64,000 bases of DNA from positions 6,815 to 70,814 of the forward strand of contig VBKY01000035.1 in assembly GCA_005879255.1 (NCBI GenBank), in the 5' to 3' direction. Positions within the stretch are counted from its first letter, which is position 1. Every line of letters begins with the position of its first letter. This DNA comes from Deltaproteobacteria bacterium (GTDB lineage Bacteria > Desulfobacterota_B > Binatia > UBA9968). Below, in pieces: positions 1-11,211 of the stretch. The translations under genes were made by a program, and so were the position numbers. The notes under the pieces were generated by a model, which saw only the letters and a program-made list of their open reading frames with translations, searched no databases and was not told the origin of the DNA.

Positions 1-494
1 CGTGGTCCACGGCAATGGATATATTGGGCCATAACTTCTTTGCCCGTGCCGGTCTCCCCGGTAATCAAGACGGTAATATCGTGCATGCCGTATCGGTTGG
101 CCAAATTTAAAACTTCATGGAACTGAGGCGTATCACCGATCATCGTCGGCGCTTTAATGGTGTGGAGGTTGTTGCTGTCACTGGGTGGTAGGCTGACGTG
201 ACCGAATAAACCGTAGAGTGCCTGAGGATGATGCGGATCGTAGCAAATCAGCGCGAGACTGCTGGAGCTGCCACCCAATCGTTGCGCGAAACTGTGCCAA
301 CTCGTGTCTTGGCAAACGGCCAGATCGGCGAAGATGAATTTTTGCTGTTCGATGGGAAAAGCCATGAGCACGCGTTCGGCTTCTTCAATCGAGCGGCTGA
401 TGTGCACCGAGCAATCGCGCGCTTCGACGAATTTGGAGATGCCCGTGAGCGGCGAATCGGTCGAGTTAATGATGAGCGCGAGAGGCTTGGCCAT
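1..494 (-). CDS. sigma-54-dependent transcriptional activator, N-terminal part (cut by window edge)
   Basis: An open frame starts with ATG at 494 and runs off the left edge. About 120 residues of a variable N-terminal domain are followed by a region typical of the sigma-54-interacting AAA+ domain, ending in a Walker A motif GETGTGKE at about residues 150-157. Proteins of this family hydrolyse ATP to open sigma-54 RNA polymerase promoters. The N-terminal domain is receiver-like in length, but I see no clear phosphoacceptor pattern. The start lies 6 nt after the stop of the MshEN-AAA gene, so the two are probably cotranscribed. The DNA-binding C-terminus is outside the window, so the target is unknown. 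The family assignment rests on the Walker A context alone. Confidence 0.8.
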   Translation of the reverse strand, partial: MAKPLALIINSTDSPLTGISKFVEARDCSVHISRSIEEAERVLMAFPIEQQKFIFADLAVCQDTSWHSFAQRLGGSSSSLALICYDPHHPQALYGLFGHVSLPPSDSNNLHTIKAPTMIGDTPQFHEVLNLANRYGMHDITVLITGETGTGKEVMAQYIHCRGP

Positions 495-500
495 GAGCGA

Positions 501-1955
501 TTAATCTGGCGTCGGTGCGGTCGGCAGAATAACCATGTTCTCGAGCGAATCCGCGAGAAGCTGTCGGCTAATCCGCGGCGGTGTACCAAGATAGTTGCAG
601 GCCGCGATGACGTGTTCGGCAATGAACTTTGGGTGAAAACCCGCAAACGGGATTTTGTACTTGATGTAAAACGAGTTGAGCAGGTAGGCCATGGTCTCTT
701 CGGAAAATTCCAAGCCGTAGGAATCGCAAATACGCTGGAAAATTTCCTTGAATTCCTCTACCGTTGGCGGATTGATCTTCATCTTGTAATGCACGCGGCG
801 CAACTGCGCCGGATCCATCAGCTCCTCCGGCGGAAAGTTCGTTGCAAATATTACCAGTTGATCGAATAACAACGCAAACTTCTTGCCGGTATGAAGCGTC
901 AAATAATCGACTTTCCGCTCCAACGGAAAAATCCAGCGGTTCAGCAGTTCGTGCGGCCGTACCCTCTGACGCCCAAAGTCGTCGATAACAAAGATGCCGC
1001 CGATCGCTTTCATCTGCAGTGGCGCCTCATAGTATTTCGAATGCGGATCAAAATCCAGATCGAGCATCTCGAGAGTCAATTCGCCGCCCGATATGAGATA
1101 GGGCCGCTTGCAGCGCACCCAGCGCGGATCGTGTTCGAGGTGTGGCAGAAACATCGGGTGAGAATCGCCGTTGGTGTTGTTGTCGCTCGTCGGAAACAAC
1201 ACATGGACCGAAGGATCGTAGATCTTGATAATCTGACCGTCTGCTTCAATGGCGTACGGGATATACACCGGCTGTTCAAAGGCGCTGACCAGGGCTTCGG
1301 CGATGGAGGTTTTACCGTTACCCGCCGATCCGTAAACTAATATCGCGCGACCGGAATTGGACGCCGGCCCCAAGCGGCGAACGACGTCCTCTGAAAGCAC
1401 CAGGTGGGAGAGCGCTTTTTTGAGCTTATCGATGCTGATGACTTCGTTGGTGATCGTCTGCTTTTGAACTTGCGTCTGGTAGGTTTCTAAAGGCACCGGG
1501 ACCGGGCCGATATACTCGCAACGGCGCAGTGCCTCGCTGGCTCTTTCTTTGCCGGCGTTGGTGAGCGCGTAGCGCATAATATTATAGTTTTTTTCGGAGG
1601 GCCCACGAATTTCGACGAGCGCCTCTTTCTTGGCAAAGGTCAAAAGTTCTTCGACGACCCAGCGGGTGAGTTTGATCTGTTCGGAGAGCTCCGGAATCGT
1701 TTGCAGTGCGGAAATATACATCGTCCGGAGGAGACAGTTGAGCAAAAAGTTCCCCTCCAGTCCGGTTTGGTCGACGCTTTTTGCTACAGCGGGAGGTTCT
1801 TGAAGTATCGCTTCTAAGTCAGCGCGACTAATGTATCCGAGGGCAACCAAGTTGTCGCCCAAACGGCCTCCAGCAATTTTTTGCTGCTGGAGCACCTTGT
1901 TGAGTTGCTCGGCGTTTATGACACCTTTTGTTAATAACAGCTCGCCTATCGCCAT
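501..1955 (-). CDS. AAA-family ATPase with N-terminal MshEN domain
   Basis: This 484-residue protein begins with a type II secretion/MshE N-terminal-like (MshEN) domain, residues 1-52, containing the typical LGYISRADLEAIL stretch. This domain binds c-di-GMP in some members. A middle helical/winged-helix-like region follows, then an AAA ATPase core with Walker A GSAGNGKTS near residue 210 and Walker B FVIDDFG near 320. It is not a GspE/PilB secretion ATPase, because the C-terminal secretion-ATPase signatures are absent and the core looks MoxR/AAA-like. It is followed after 6 nt by a sigma-54 activator. A regulatory ATPase sensing a nucleotide second messenger is an inference. The start has ATG and sits about 156 nt from the divergent SPOR lipoprotein gene. 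Confidence 0.8.
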   Translation of the reverse strand: MAIGELLLTKGVINAEQLNKVLQQQKIAGGRLGDNLVALGYISRADLEAILQEPPAVAKSVDQTGLEGNFLLNCLLRTMYISALQTIPELSEQIKLTRWVVEELLTFAKKEALVEIRGPSEKNYNIMRYALTNAGKERASEALRRCEYIGPVPVPLETYQTQVQKQTITNEVISIDKLKKALSHLVLSEDVVRRLGPASNSGRAILVYGSAGNGKTSIAEALVSAFEQPVYIPYAIEADGQIIKIYDPSVHVLFPTSDNNTNGDSHPMFLPHLEHDPRWVRCKRPYLISGGELTLEMLDLDFDPHSKYYEAPLQMKAIGGIFVIDDFGRQRVRPHELLNRWIFPLERKVDYLTLHTGKKFALLFDQLVIFATNFPPEELMDPAQLRRVHYKMKINPPTVEEFKEIFQRICDSYGLEFSEETMAYLLNSFYIKYKIPFAGFHPKFIAEHVIAACNYLGTPPRISRQLLADSLENMVILPTAPTPD

Positions 1956-2111
1956 ATAATTCGTTCTCTTTTTTAAAAAAATGTTGTCTTTAGATCCGGC
2001 AACAATTATATTGCGGTATAACCTGCAAAAAGACGTTTCATTATAAGTGATTGCGGTACTGTGTCAAGAAAAGTTTGGCTCCCGGGCGTCAGAGGATCTA
2101 GAGGTGTTATT

Positions 2112-4487
2112 TTGATCGGACGAAAAATTAAAGTATTACTGCTGGTTTTCCCCTTGCTGGCCATCGGCTGTGTGCTGTTGGACGATAGTGCGCCAAAGAA
2201 ACCTGCCACTACAGGATTAATCGCCACTCCGCCGTCTTATTACAGTACCGCAAAGGCTAGGTATCTCGGTGGCAAATATAAGGAAAACTTGGACCGGATG
2301 GTCGAGCGGATCGTGCGCAATCCGAAGACGTCCACGCTCCAGTTTGCCAACAATATTTCATCGGTCGGTGGTATAGGCTTCTTTACTCATTCCGCCGCCA
2401 AGACCGCTGATGAGCGCTACCTTGAAGTCGTTCTGGCAACTCCGGAGACCTTCGAATCCAAGGGAGAGCTGAGTGACAAGGTACAGCGTCTCTTTGCTCA
2501 ATATGGGGTGGAGGTATTAGGGATTCTGAGCGGCGATAGCGATATCTATCAAGATAAGGAGCTCAGCGGATACGGCTTGAATCTCGCGTGGCGCAATATC
2601 CTCGCAGAACCGGCAGGCAATCGCGTCACGATTGCGCGGGCGATTATCTACTTGCCAAAGGATCGGGTTCGCAATTTTATTCGGCATGAGCTTAACCAAA
2701 ACGATTTGCTCGGAAATGCCGTAATTTTTTCCGTTGAAGAAGATGGGCCACTGACACTGGTTTCCTATCAGCCGCAGGAAGCCCGGCCGGATGTCCGCCC
2801 GGCGATCCGTGAAGATAATTTAACCTCTGTGCCGGCCCCCTCCGCCTCAAACGCAACTCCGGCCCCATCGTCGCCGGCAGAAGCGAAAGAGTCGAGTCAA
2901 AAACGTGAACCAACAGCTGAACCCGGCAAGAAGGAAGCGACCGGCATTAGCCAACCAACAAACTCAACGATTGTAGAGGTGAAACGCCCAGAAGCTAAAG
3001 TAGAATCTACGAAGCCGGTCGCGCCGGCGAAGAACACTATTCCATCCGCGGCCAAGTCAGATGTTAAGGCGGTTGACGCGCAGGAAGAGTTGGCGCCCGT
3101 GGCGGCGGCACGCGCCGAGCCGGCTGTAGTAAGCAAACGCACGGAAAACACAGTTCCAGGAGCGCCGGTAAATGAATCAAAGCCTGAACCAATTGCGCTC
3201 GCGCCAATACCGCCAGTACCATCCTCGCCACGAGTAGAAGAGGTAATACCACCCCCAGCTGAGGCCACGTCTGCAGCCCCCCTGGCCGAGAAAAAAGCTC
3301 CTGCGGTTTCGCCAACACCAGCGGCAAGAGTAGATAGCGATGCGCCGAGCAAGAAAAGTGAAGAGACGCGAGAAGTAACAGCCGCAGCACCAACGCGAAC
3401 GCCGGTTGTTGCCGTGAAAAAGAATGAAGCGGACGGGCAACGAGTTATCGAAGCGTCCAAGCCGGCATCTGCCGCGACACCGGGAAAAACCGCGACCGAG
3501 GCAAAAAAACCCGAGAGTGTGTCAAATGAGAAGCAGCGGGAAGCCGCCGTGGCGAAAATACCGGCCGAAACATCTTCGGTCGCTCAGCAGAAGGAAGTGA
3601 AAAAGAACTCTGAACCGCCAACAATTGTGGCAAAGGCTGAATCGCCGGTGCCATTGACTGCGCCCCGCCGAGAGATCACGTCGCCGACGTTGACAGAGAA
3701 ATTTCTCGAAGCAAAGACACGCGAGGCGACCAAGACCGAGGTGCCAGTGGTGGTGAAATCCACCGAACCGCTGCGTCCGGTCGAAGCAAAGGCAGCGACT
3801 CCCGCGGCGCCAATCGCAAAGTCGGAAGCGCAGCCGCAAGAGGTAAAATCATCGACACCGGCAACGAAAGGACCCAAGGAAAATATTCCTGGTGTGAAAG
3901 CTCGAGAGTCGGAACCGGCCCAGACAGCAAAAGTACTAATCGACAATAAAACCTCAGCTGGCGAAACTCCCAAAAAAATTACACCTCCGGCCCCGGTTGC
4001 AGTCAAAACCGCGGTGGCGGAAAAAGTGAAGCCGATCCCTGCGACTGGCGCCGCGAAAGTTGACACGCCGGTACTTGAAGCCAAGTCAGCACCCGCGGCC
4101 GTCTCAGAGCCACAGCAGCGGGACACCACGGCTGAAAAATCAGCGGGCGAACAGATCGCGTTGCTGAGAAAGCCGGCTGAAATAATTCCCGATAAAAAGC
4201 CGCCGGCCCGGCCTGCGCCGAAAACGTTGGAGGGTTTTATCATTCAGCTTGGCTTCAACGACAAAGAGAAAGCCCGCCGCTGGGCAGAAACGATGGAGCA
4301 ACGCGGCTATGCAGTTTCAGTCACGGAAGCTGGCGCAGAGGGAGCTCTTCGAGTGAGACTCGGAAACTTTGCTGTACGGGACGACGCGGAACGGCAACTG
4401 CGGACATTCAAACAAGAAGGACTGAGCGGTATCATTATCAATCTGCCGCAGGGTTTTCGGCCGGAAGCCCGGTCATCGATTCCGTGA
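2112..4487 (+). CDS. SPOR-domain lipoprotein with very long Pro/Ala/Lys-rich linker
   Basis: I place the start at TTG 2112, because it has an AGAGGTG ribosome site just upstream and gives a clean lipoprotein signal ending in LAIGC. An ATG at 2061 would add 17 residues that do not fit a signal peptide. After the lipid cysteine there is a folded domain of about 200 residues without a family I recognise. About 480 residues rich in Pro, Ala, Lys, Glu and Val follow, then a C-terminal SPOR domain (FIIQLGFNDKEKARRWAE and onward). SPOR domains bind glycan strands stripped of stem peptides at division sites. The linker is long enough to span much of the periplasm, so an outer-membrane-anchored cell-wall or division protein is the likely role. 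Confidence 0.8.
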   Translation: MIGRKIKVLLLVFPLLAIGCVLLDDSAPKKPATTGLIATPPSYYSTAKARYLGGKYKENLDRMVERIVRNPKTSTLQFANNISSVGGIGFFTHSAAKTADERYLEVVLATPETFESKGELSDKVQRLFAQYGVEVLGILSGDSDIYQDKELSGYGLNLAWRNILAEPAGNRVTIARAIIYLPKDRVRNFIRHELNQNDLLGNAVIFSVEEDGPLTLVSYQPQEARPDVRPAIREDNLTSVPAPSASNATPAPSSPAEAKESSQKREPTAEPGKKEATGISQPTNSTIVEVKRPEAKVESTKPVAPAKNTIPSAAKSDVKAVDAQEELAPVAAARAEPAVVSKRTENTVPGAPVNESKPEPIALAPIPPVPSSPRVEEVIPPPAEATSAAPLAEKKAPAVSPTPAARVDSDAPSKKSEETREVTAAAPTRTPVVAVKKNEADGQRVIEASKPASAATPGKTATEAKKPESVSNEKQREAAVAKIPAETSSVAQQKEVKKNSEPPTIVAKAESPVPLTAPRREITSPTLTEKFLEAKTREATKTEVPVVVKSTEPLRPVEAKAATPAAPIAKSEAQPQEVKSSTPATKGPKENIPGVKARESEPAQTAKVLIDNKTSAGETPKKITPPAPVAVKTAVAEKVKPIPATGAAKVDTPVLEAKSAPAAVSEPQQRDTTAEKSAGEQIALLRKPAEIIPDKKPPARPAPKTLEGFIIQLGFNDKEKARRWAETMEQRGYAVSVTEAGAEGALRVRLGNFAVRDDAERQLRTFKQEGLSGIIINLPQGFRPEARSSIP

Positions 4488-4570
4488 TACAGGAATTACT
4501 TCTTCGTAACGATTCAGTTCTGAAGTGAAGGGGTAGGGCAATAGATAGATTCTCACGCCACCTGCGACGA

Positions 4571-6019
4571 TCACGCGCCACCTTTTAATTTTTCACGTAG
4601 AATTTCGTTCACTTTCTGTGGATTGGCCTTGCCATGAGTCGCCTTCATAATCTGGCCGACAAAAAAGCCAAAGACTTTTTCATTGCCTGACTTGTATTGC
4701 TCAACTTGTTTGGCGTTTGCCGCTAGGACCTTATCGATGGCGGACTCGATACTGCCGCTATCCGAGACTTGATCAAGCTCCTTTTCACTGACAATTTGCT
4801 GTGGCGAGTGGCCTGAATCCAACAGCGCTTCAAAGACTGTCTTGGCAATTTTGCCGCTGATTTTACCCTGATCGATCAGTTGCACCATCTCGGCCAATTG
4901 CTGCGCCGCTATCGGCCAGCTAGGGATATACAGTTGCTCGTCGAGTTTGCGTTCCTTTACGACCCGAAACAGGTCGCCAACGATCCAATTGCTGAGTGCC
5001 TTCGGATTCGTATGGGTTTTCACTGCTGATTCAAAATAATCAGCGATGTCCCTCCGGTTCGTGAGCAATTCGGCGTCGTACGCGGGAAGACTGTAATCGG
5101 ACATGAATCGGGCTTTGCGCACGGCGGGAAGTTCGGGCAGCGTAGCGCTTATCTCAGTAATCAAGCGGTCGTCGATCAATAGTGGCAGCAGGTCTGGATC
5201 GGGAAAATAACGGTAATCATGCGCCGATTCTTTCGACCGCATGGAGCGGGTTTCTTGGCGGTTGTCATCCCACAGCCGGGTTTCCTGGATCAGCTTGCCG
5301 CCGTCCGATAGCACGTCGGTCTGTCGTTCGATTTCGTAGTCGAGCGCTTTCTCGACGGCTTTAAATGAGTTGAGATTCTTGATTTCGATCTTGGTTCCGA
5401 GGGTCTCGCTCGCGGCCCGACGGACCGAAACATTGGCGTCGCAGCGAAAGCTACCTTCCTCCATATTGCCATCGCAGATGCCGAGATACCGGACAATTTG
5501 TCTCAGCGTCCGAAGATAAGCGCCGGCTTCTTCGCGCGTGCGGATATCGGGTTCACTAACGATTTCCAGAAGTGGCACCCCGGCGCGATTGAGATCGACG
5601 AGACTCGAGTCGCCGTGGGCGTCGTGAATATTCTTTCCCGCGTCTTCTTCCATGTGAATACGAGTCAGGCGAACGCGCTTTGGCGCCCCATTTACGTCCA
5701 CTTCTATGTAACCGTTCGTGCAAATCGGGCGCTCATACTGGCTAATCTGATAGCCTTTGGGCAGATCCGGATAAAAATAGTTCTTGCGTGCAAGTATGCT
5801 CACGCGGGCGATGTCGCAGTAAGTGGCCAGTCCCGCCTTGATGGCAAACTCGACGACTTTCTTGTTCAAGACCGGCAACACGCCGGGGAACCCGGCGCAT
5901 ACCGGACAGGTGTTTTGGTTCGGCGCTTGGCCGAACTTTGTCGAGCAGCCGCAGAAGATTTTTGATGCGGTGAGCAGCTGTGCGTGGACCTCTAGACCTA
6001 TGACCGGCTCGTACTTCAT
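4571..6019 (-). CDS. gatB: Asp-tRNA(Asn)/Glu-tRNA(Gln) amidotransferase subunit B
   Basis: GatB binds misacylated Glu-tRNA(Gln) or Asp-tRNA(Asn) and phosphorylates the acyl group, so that ammonia from GatA can amidate it. The protein starts [15 protein letters not shown], the standard GatB N-terminus. The frame is open further upstream, but I chose ATG 6019 because homologues begin here; the product is 482 residues, normal for the family. The zinc-site cysteines ([13 protein letters not shown]) and the C-terminal tRNA-binding YqeY-like tail are present. The gene follows gatA by 52 nt and gatC before that, forming a gatC-gatA-gatB order on the minus strand. Confidence 0.97.
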   Translation of the reverse strand: MKYEPVIGLEVHAQLLTASKIFCGCSTKFGQAPNQNTCPVCAGFPGVLPVLNKKVVEFAIKAGLATYCDIARVSILARKNYFYPDLPKGYQISQYERPICTNGYIEVDVNGAPKRVRLTRIHMEEDAGKNIHDAHGDSSLVDLNRAGVPLLEIVSEPDIRTREEAGAYLRTLRQIVRYLGICDGNMEEGSFRCDANVSVRRAASETLGTKIEIKNLNSFKAVEKALDYEIERQTDVLSDGGKLIQETRLWDDNRQETRSMRSKESAHDYRYFPDPDLLPLLIDDRLITEISATLPELPAVRKARFMSDYSLPAYDAELLTNRRDIADYFESAVKTHTNPKALSNWIVGDLFRVVKERKLDEQLYIPSWPIAAQQLAEMVQLIDQGKISGKIAKTVFEALLDSGHSPQQIVSEKELDQVSDSGSIESAIDKVLAANAKQVEQYKSGNEKVFGFFVGQIMKATHGKANPQKVNEILREKLKGGA

Positions 6020-6071
6020 CACGTGACAAATTGAAAATCGATGATTGAGGAGAGCAAGTCTCGATCGTCCG

Positions 6072-7538
6072 TCATCGATTCCCAATCCTCGGTCTTTTTT
6101 TGTGCCATTCCGTGGCCTGCTCATAGTTGTAAGCGACGCGGAATATCGTCGATTCGTCGAAAGGCTTGCCAATAATTTGCAGGCCGATCGGCATGCCGTC
6201 CTGATCGAAACCGCAGGGTAACGAAAGCGCCGGCAGTCCCGCGAGATTAATCGAAATCGTGTAGATGTCAGATAGATACATCTGCAGCGGATCCTGGGTT
6301 TTCTCGCCGAGCTTGAACGCGGTGGTCGGCGCTGTTGGCGTCACGATTACATCGCAGCGTTTGAAAGCCTCGTCGAAGTCTCGCTTGATAAGCGTACGGA
6401 CCTTTTGAGCTTTGAGATAGTAGGCATCGTAATAGCCCGCCGACAAGGCGTAGGTGCCGAGCATGATCCGGCGTTTGACCTCGGCGCCGAAACCTTCGTC
6501 GCGGCTAATCATATAGGTCTCCGTGAGATCCTTGGCCTGGGCGCGACGGCCGTAGCGCATGCCGTCGTAGCGCGCCAAGTTTGAGCTCGCCTCGGCGGTG
6601 GCGACGATGTAATAGACCGCAACGGCATATTCCGTGTGCGGCAGGGAAATCTCTTCGACCGCGGCCGCGCTTTTTTCCAGCTCGCGGATTGCCGTGCGTA
6701 CGGCTCTTTCGACTTCCGCCTGCATCCCCGCGACGAAGTATTCTTTAGGAATGCCCAATCGAAGCCCTTTGACCGGTTCCGTAAGCGAACTGGCATATCG
6801 AGGCACCGCTCGATTCACCGAAGTGGAATCGCCCGGATCGTATCCCGCGATGGCTTCCAGCAAGAGCGCCGCGTCGCGGACGTCTTTGGTCATCGGGCCG
6901 ACCTGATCCATGGACGACGCAAAGGCGACGATGCCGTAGCGGCTCACGCGTCCGTAGGTCGGCTTCAGTCCGACGATGCCGCAGCATGCCGCAGGCTGGC
7001 GAATCGAACCGCCGGTGTCAGTACCCAACGCGGCGATGCACTGATCTGAGGCCACGGCCGCGGCGGAGCCGCCGGAAGAGCCACCGGGTATGCGCTCGAG
7101 ATTCCACGGGTTACGCGTCGGAAAGAACGCCGAATTCTCCACCGACGAGCCCATGGCGAATTCATCGAGATTGGTCTTTCCCGTAATGACCGCGCCTGCG
7201 GCGCGAAGTTTCTGCACGGTTGCCGCGTCGTAGGGTGGAATGAACTCGCCAAGAATTTTCGATGCGCAAGTGGTGCGCAGGCCGCAGGTAAGAAAATTGT
7301 CCTTTACCGCGATGGGGATTCCCAGAAGCGGCGATATGCCGCTATCCTGCTTGAGACGTTCGTCTGCCTGTCGGGCCTGCTCCAACGCGGCGTCGCGCAC
7401 GATGGTCAAGTAGGCGTGGATTTTATCGTCTGAAGCGGCGATGCGTTGAAACACGGCTTCGGTGAGCTCTAGGGAGGAAAACTCACGTTTGCGTAATCTT
7501 TTGCCGGCATCGTCGAGCGTGAGTGCAGCGAGGCTCAT
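6072..7538 (-). CDS. gatA: Asp-tRNA(Asn)/Glu-tRNA(Gln) amidotransferase subunit A
   Basis: This 488-residue amidase-signature protein releases ammonia from glutamine and channels it to GatB. The glycine/serine-rich amidase signature [12 protein letters not shown] is clear around residues 150-165, with the catalytic Lys-Ser-Ser region upstream (VKDNFLTCG) and downstream ([12 protein letters not shown]). Length and N-terminus match the family. Its start codon overlaps the gatC stop by 4 nt (ATGA), indicating translational coupling within the gatCAB operon. Confidence 0.97.
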   Translation of the reverse strand: MSLAALTLDDAGKRLRKREFSSLELTEAVFQRIAASDDKIHAYLTIVRDAALEQARQADERLKQDSGISPLLGIPIAVKDNFLTCGLRTTCASKILGEFIPPYDAATVQKLRAAGAVITGKTNLDEFAMGSSVENSAFFPTRNPWNLERIPGGSSGGSAAAVASDQCIAALGTDTGGSIRQPAACCGIVGLKPTYGRVSRYGIVAFASSMDQVGPMTKDVRDAALLLEAIAGYDPGDSTSVNRAVPRYASSLTEPVKGLRLGIPKEYFVAGMQAEVERAVRTAIRELEKSAAAVEEISLPHTEYAVAVYYIVATAEASSNLARYDGMRYGRRAQAKDLTETYMISRDEGFGAEVKRRIMLGTYALSAGYYDAYYLKAQKVRTLIKRDFDEAFKRCDVIVTPTAPTTAFKLGEKTQDPLQMYLSDIYTISINLAGLPALSLPCGFDQDGMPIGLQIIGKPFDESTIFRVAYNYEQATEWHKKRPRIGNR

Positions 7539-7822
7539 TCGATGATCTTGGGAACTTTGAAGAAAGTGTTGTCCCGGTCGGGCGCGTTGGCTAGAAGAGC
7601 GTCCGCATCGGGACGATTTGTAACTCTGTCTTCGCGGAAAGCGTTGACAGTATCGGCTTCATGGCTGAACGGCTCAATGTTTGACGTATCTAATTCAGCG
7701 AGCTTCTCCATGTATGCCAAAATATGATTGAGCTGTTCGGTGAGCTGAGTTTCTTCCTTTGGGGTTAGCCGGAGTCGCGCTAAAACCGCGACGCGCTGCA
7801 CCTCATCACGAGTCAATTTCAT
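7535..7822 (-). CDS. gatC: Asp-tRNA(Asn)/Glu-tRNA(Gln) amidotransferase subunit C
   Basis: This is a 95-residue protein with the GatC pattern: an N-terminal helix ([17 protein letters not shown]), the [16 protein letters not shown] segment and the NAFREDRV loop. GatC stabilises the GatA-GatB interface. It is the first gene of the minus-strand gatCAB operon and overlaps gatA by 4 nt. The 112 nt between it and the divergent rnhB gene should hold both promoters. Confidence 0.96.
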   Translation of the reverse strand: MKLTRDEVQRVAVLARLRLTPKEETQLTEQLNHILAYMEKLAELDTSNIEPFSHEADTVNAFREDRVTNRPDADALLANAPDRDNTFFKVPKIIE

Positions 7823-7934
7823 GGAAATTTTTTAACATAAGCTCGCCTCCATTGCCAATATGTTGGGCCTCCGCGCTGTCGCGGCAGCGATTTTTATTGC
7901 AGTTAGAGAACCTTTTCGTTAAAAATGAGGGCCA

Positions 7935-8660
7935 ATGAAGAGCGGGCAGATGTTGTTGGGGATCGGATCGAAGCCCATCCGGTTTCGTCCTTTCGAGGAG
8001 CAAGGCTATGCCCGCGGCTTCAAATGCGTCGCGGGAGCGGATGAAGTCGGCAGGGGACCACTCGCCGGTCCAGTAGTTGCCGCGGTGGTGATCTTGCCGC
8101 GGGGCTTTTCCCATCCTGAGATTAAAGACTCAAAACTGCTTACACCCAAACAACGGGAAAAATTGTCGCCGCTCATTTGTGAAATTGCGGAGGGCTGGGG
8201 GGTTGGCGTAGTCGAGGTGGAAGAAATTGATCGCATCAATATTCTCCAAGCCAGCCTTTTGGCCATGGTCAAGGCCCTCGATTGCTTGAAGGCTCCACCC
8301 GATTGTTTGTTGATCGATGGGAATCAGATCATCCCGCGAGAGCTGATTCTTAATTCCAAATCCTATGCGGGAGGATGGCTGTACCAAAAAACCATCATCA
8401 AGGGAGACCTGATATGTCTTTCGATCGCGGCGGCCTCGATCATTGCCAAAGTCGCGCGCGATGAGATGATGGTCGAGCTCGATAAGCACTATCCGAAGTA
8501 CGGCTTCGCCGCTCATAAAGGTTATGCCTGCGCGGCTCATCTGGAGGCGCTGCGCCGTCACGGACCGTCACCGATTCACCGGCAGAGCTTCCAGCCGGTG
8601 CGCGATTGGGCGGTGACGGCGGATATAAGCGCTGCGGTGGTGGATGATGAGTGTGAATGA
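7935..8660 (+). CDS. rnhB: ribonuclease HII
   Basis: RNase HII cleaves the RNA strand of RNA-DNA hybrids and nicks at single ribonucleotides in DNA. The family motif ADEVGRGPLAGPVVAAVV carries the first catalytic Asp and Glu. DSKLLTPKQR and the LLIDGN segment supply the later acidic residues. The product is 241 residues, slightly longer than usual because of about 30 N-terminal residues ahead of the core, so a downstream start is possible. It overlaps yraN by 17 nt and is probably cotranscribed with yraN and serS. Confidence 0.95.
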   Translation: MKSGQMLLGIGSKPIRFRPFEEQGYARGFKCVAGADEVGRGPLAGPVVAAVVILPRGFSHPEIKDSKLLTPKQREKLSPLICEIAEGWGVGVVEVEEIDRINILQASLLAMVKALDCLKAPPDCLLIDGNQIIPRELILNSKSYAGGWLYQKTIIKGDLICLSIAAASIIAKVARDEMMVELDKHYPKYGFAAHKGYACAAHLEALRRHGPSPIHRQSFQPVRDWAVTADISAAVVDDECE

Positions 8661-9018
8661 CTCCAAGCAGTTGCTGGGAAAAGAAGGCGAGCGTCTCGCG
8701 GAACAATATCTCAAAAAGAAGGGCTACAAGATTGTCGAGCGTAACTATCGCTGCAGAGGCGCTGAGTTGGACCTTATTGTTTTGGATCGGCGTGTTATTG
8801 TATTCGTCGAAGTGAAGACTCGAACCGGGCACGGTTTCGGTTCACCGTTCGAGGCAGTGGAGTTTCGCAAGCAACAGAAAATGATTCAGGCGGCCCAGTA
8901 CTTCCTGAATGAAAAGAAGCTCCATCAGCGCGATGCGAGATTCGACGTCGTGGGGATTTCCTGGCCGGGGGGCGAGCCGTTGGTCGAACATATCGAGAAC
9001 GCTTTCGAGCTGTCATAA
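8644..9018 (+). CDS. yraN: YraN family (UPF0102) endonuclease-like protein
   Basis: This 124-residue protein has the YraN pattern: GKEGERLAEQYLKKKGYKI, then the nuclease-like GAELDLIVLDRRVIVFVEVKT, with Glu, Asp and a Glu-Val-Lys motif as in PD-(D/E)XK (Holliday-resolvase-fold) nucleases. The cellular role of the family is not settled. It overlaps the end of rnhB, a very common rnhB-yraN arrangement, and is 9 nt upstream of serS. Either of two adjacent ATG codons, or the GTG just after them, could be the start. Confidence 0.93.
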   Translation: MMSVNDSKQLLGKEGERLAEQYLKKKGYKIVERNYRCRGAELDLIVLDRRVIVFVEVKTRTGHGFGSPFEAVEFRKQQKMIQAAQYFLNEKKLHQRDARFDVVGISWPGGEPLVEHIENAFELS

Positions 9019-10299
<1,281 letters not shown>

Positions 10300-10370
10300 A
10301 CACGGCCGAGGGCGCGGAGCTTGAACCGCGACCCACGATGCGGCGGTATAGCTCGGATTGACGAGAATAG

Positions 10371-10796
10371 CTAAATCGTCCCGCTATGTTGGGGATGAAG
10401 AATGCAGCGGATGTTATCGTTGCTGACGACCTCGTTCGGAGTCACGTAGCAAACCCAGGTGCGAGTCGAAGGCACGGGCGAAAACTTAGATTTGTCCACG
10501 GAAGCTTGCGATCCCGCAATATCCACAGTCAGTGTCTTCTCCTCCTTTCGAAGAATGCTCACCGGTTGCGGGATGCAATCGTGTTGATTGCAACAGCGGC
10601 TCCAGATCGGCAGCTGCTCCAGAAGCGGTTCGCCAACCTCGTGGGCCCAGATTCGCGAATGCATGAAAGCGAGCAATGATGTAGTAGCAAAAATGGCAAC
10701 CAGGAAACGAAAGGCACGTTCGCGTTCGCGTCTGATACGCTTCCATGAATCGGTCCCGACAGGCGATTGACGGGTAATTTTCGAAGCTTGCTTCAT
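10371..10796 (-). CDS. small exported cysteine-containing protein, unknown function
   Basis: A 141-residue frame starts with a basic N-terminus and one hydrophobic segment (FLVAIFATTSLLAFMHSRIWA), which reads as a signal peptide or anchor. The mature part has paired cysteines in WSRCCNQHDCIPQP, and later WVCYVTPNE and RCILHP. The spacing resembles short periplasmic hypothetical proteins of Rhizobiales that carry SCCDxxDCRP and RCIxPP patterns. No function is known to me. It is convergent with serS. Confidence 0.65.
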   Translation of the reverse strand: MKQASKITRQSPVGTDSWKRIRRERERAFRFLVAIFATTSLLAFMHSRIWAHEVGEPLLEQLPIWSRCCNQHDCIPQPVSILRKEEKTLTVDIAGSQASVDKSKFSPVPSTRTWVCYVTPNEVVSNDNIRCILHPQHSGTI

Positions 10797-11211
10797 TGTG
10801 CCTCGCTCACTTTTTCGCCTGTGCGATTTTACGATTGCCCAAAACGAAAAGGCGCATGCCGAAAAAAACGGCCAAGCGCCTTTGCCCGGTTCGAAGGCAA
10901 CGCTGCCTTCAGAATATTTTTATTGTCGTTTTGAGCAATCATTATGCCACCTCGTTGGGTCGTGATTGCAACAATAATTTTCTCTCGATGGCTATTTCAG
11001 CGGCTATCTGCCCGCATTGTATTCAACTCTCTGCCCAAAGGATGGTCATTCGTGAAGATCGCAAAGCGCCCGGCGTTCTGCGTCACGTACCGTGGCTCGG
11101 GGCAAGGCTCACCCTTTATCTTGTAACCCGATCTGTGAGCCGTTATTGTAAGGTTCATTAATTCGCCGTACATGTTCAGCGTCACATTCTGAGTAATCCT
11201 GCCAAATTTTC
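10797..11211. other. gene-poor stretch before tRNA-Ser(TGA)
   Basis: No convincing large gene is present. An interrupted stem-loop lies at 10848-10883 (8-bp outer arms AAAGGCGC/GCGCCTTT, inner GCCG/CGGC, A-rich loop) but has no T-run. The plus-strand frames here lack any recognisable pattern. One short minus-strand frame is listed separately. Confidence 0.5.
10997..11173 (-). CDS. possible 58-residue small protein
   Basis: A short minus-strand frame from ATG 11173 (or ATG 11158) reads in a protein-like way, with GEPCPEPRYVTQNAGRFAIF and TNDHPLGREL. I do not recognise a family. There is no strong ribosome site and it lies alone between a minus-strand exported-protein gene and a tRNA. A chance frame is a real alternative. 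Confidence 0.3.
   Translation of the reverse strand: MYGELMNLTITAHRSGYKIKGEPCPEPRYVTQNAGRFAIFTNDHPLGRELNTMRADSR

Noticed and set aside
2897..4243. Several long minus-strand frames opposite the SPOR lipoprotein
   Set aside because: They arise from the low-complexity Ala/Pro/Lys codons of the plus-strand gene.
10796..11161. 121-residue plus-strand frame
   Set aside because: No pattern, no signal, unusual composition, and it runs opposite to and across other candidate features.
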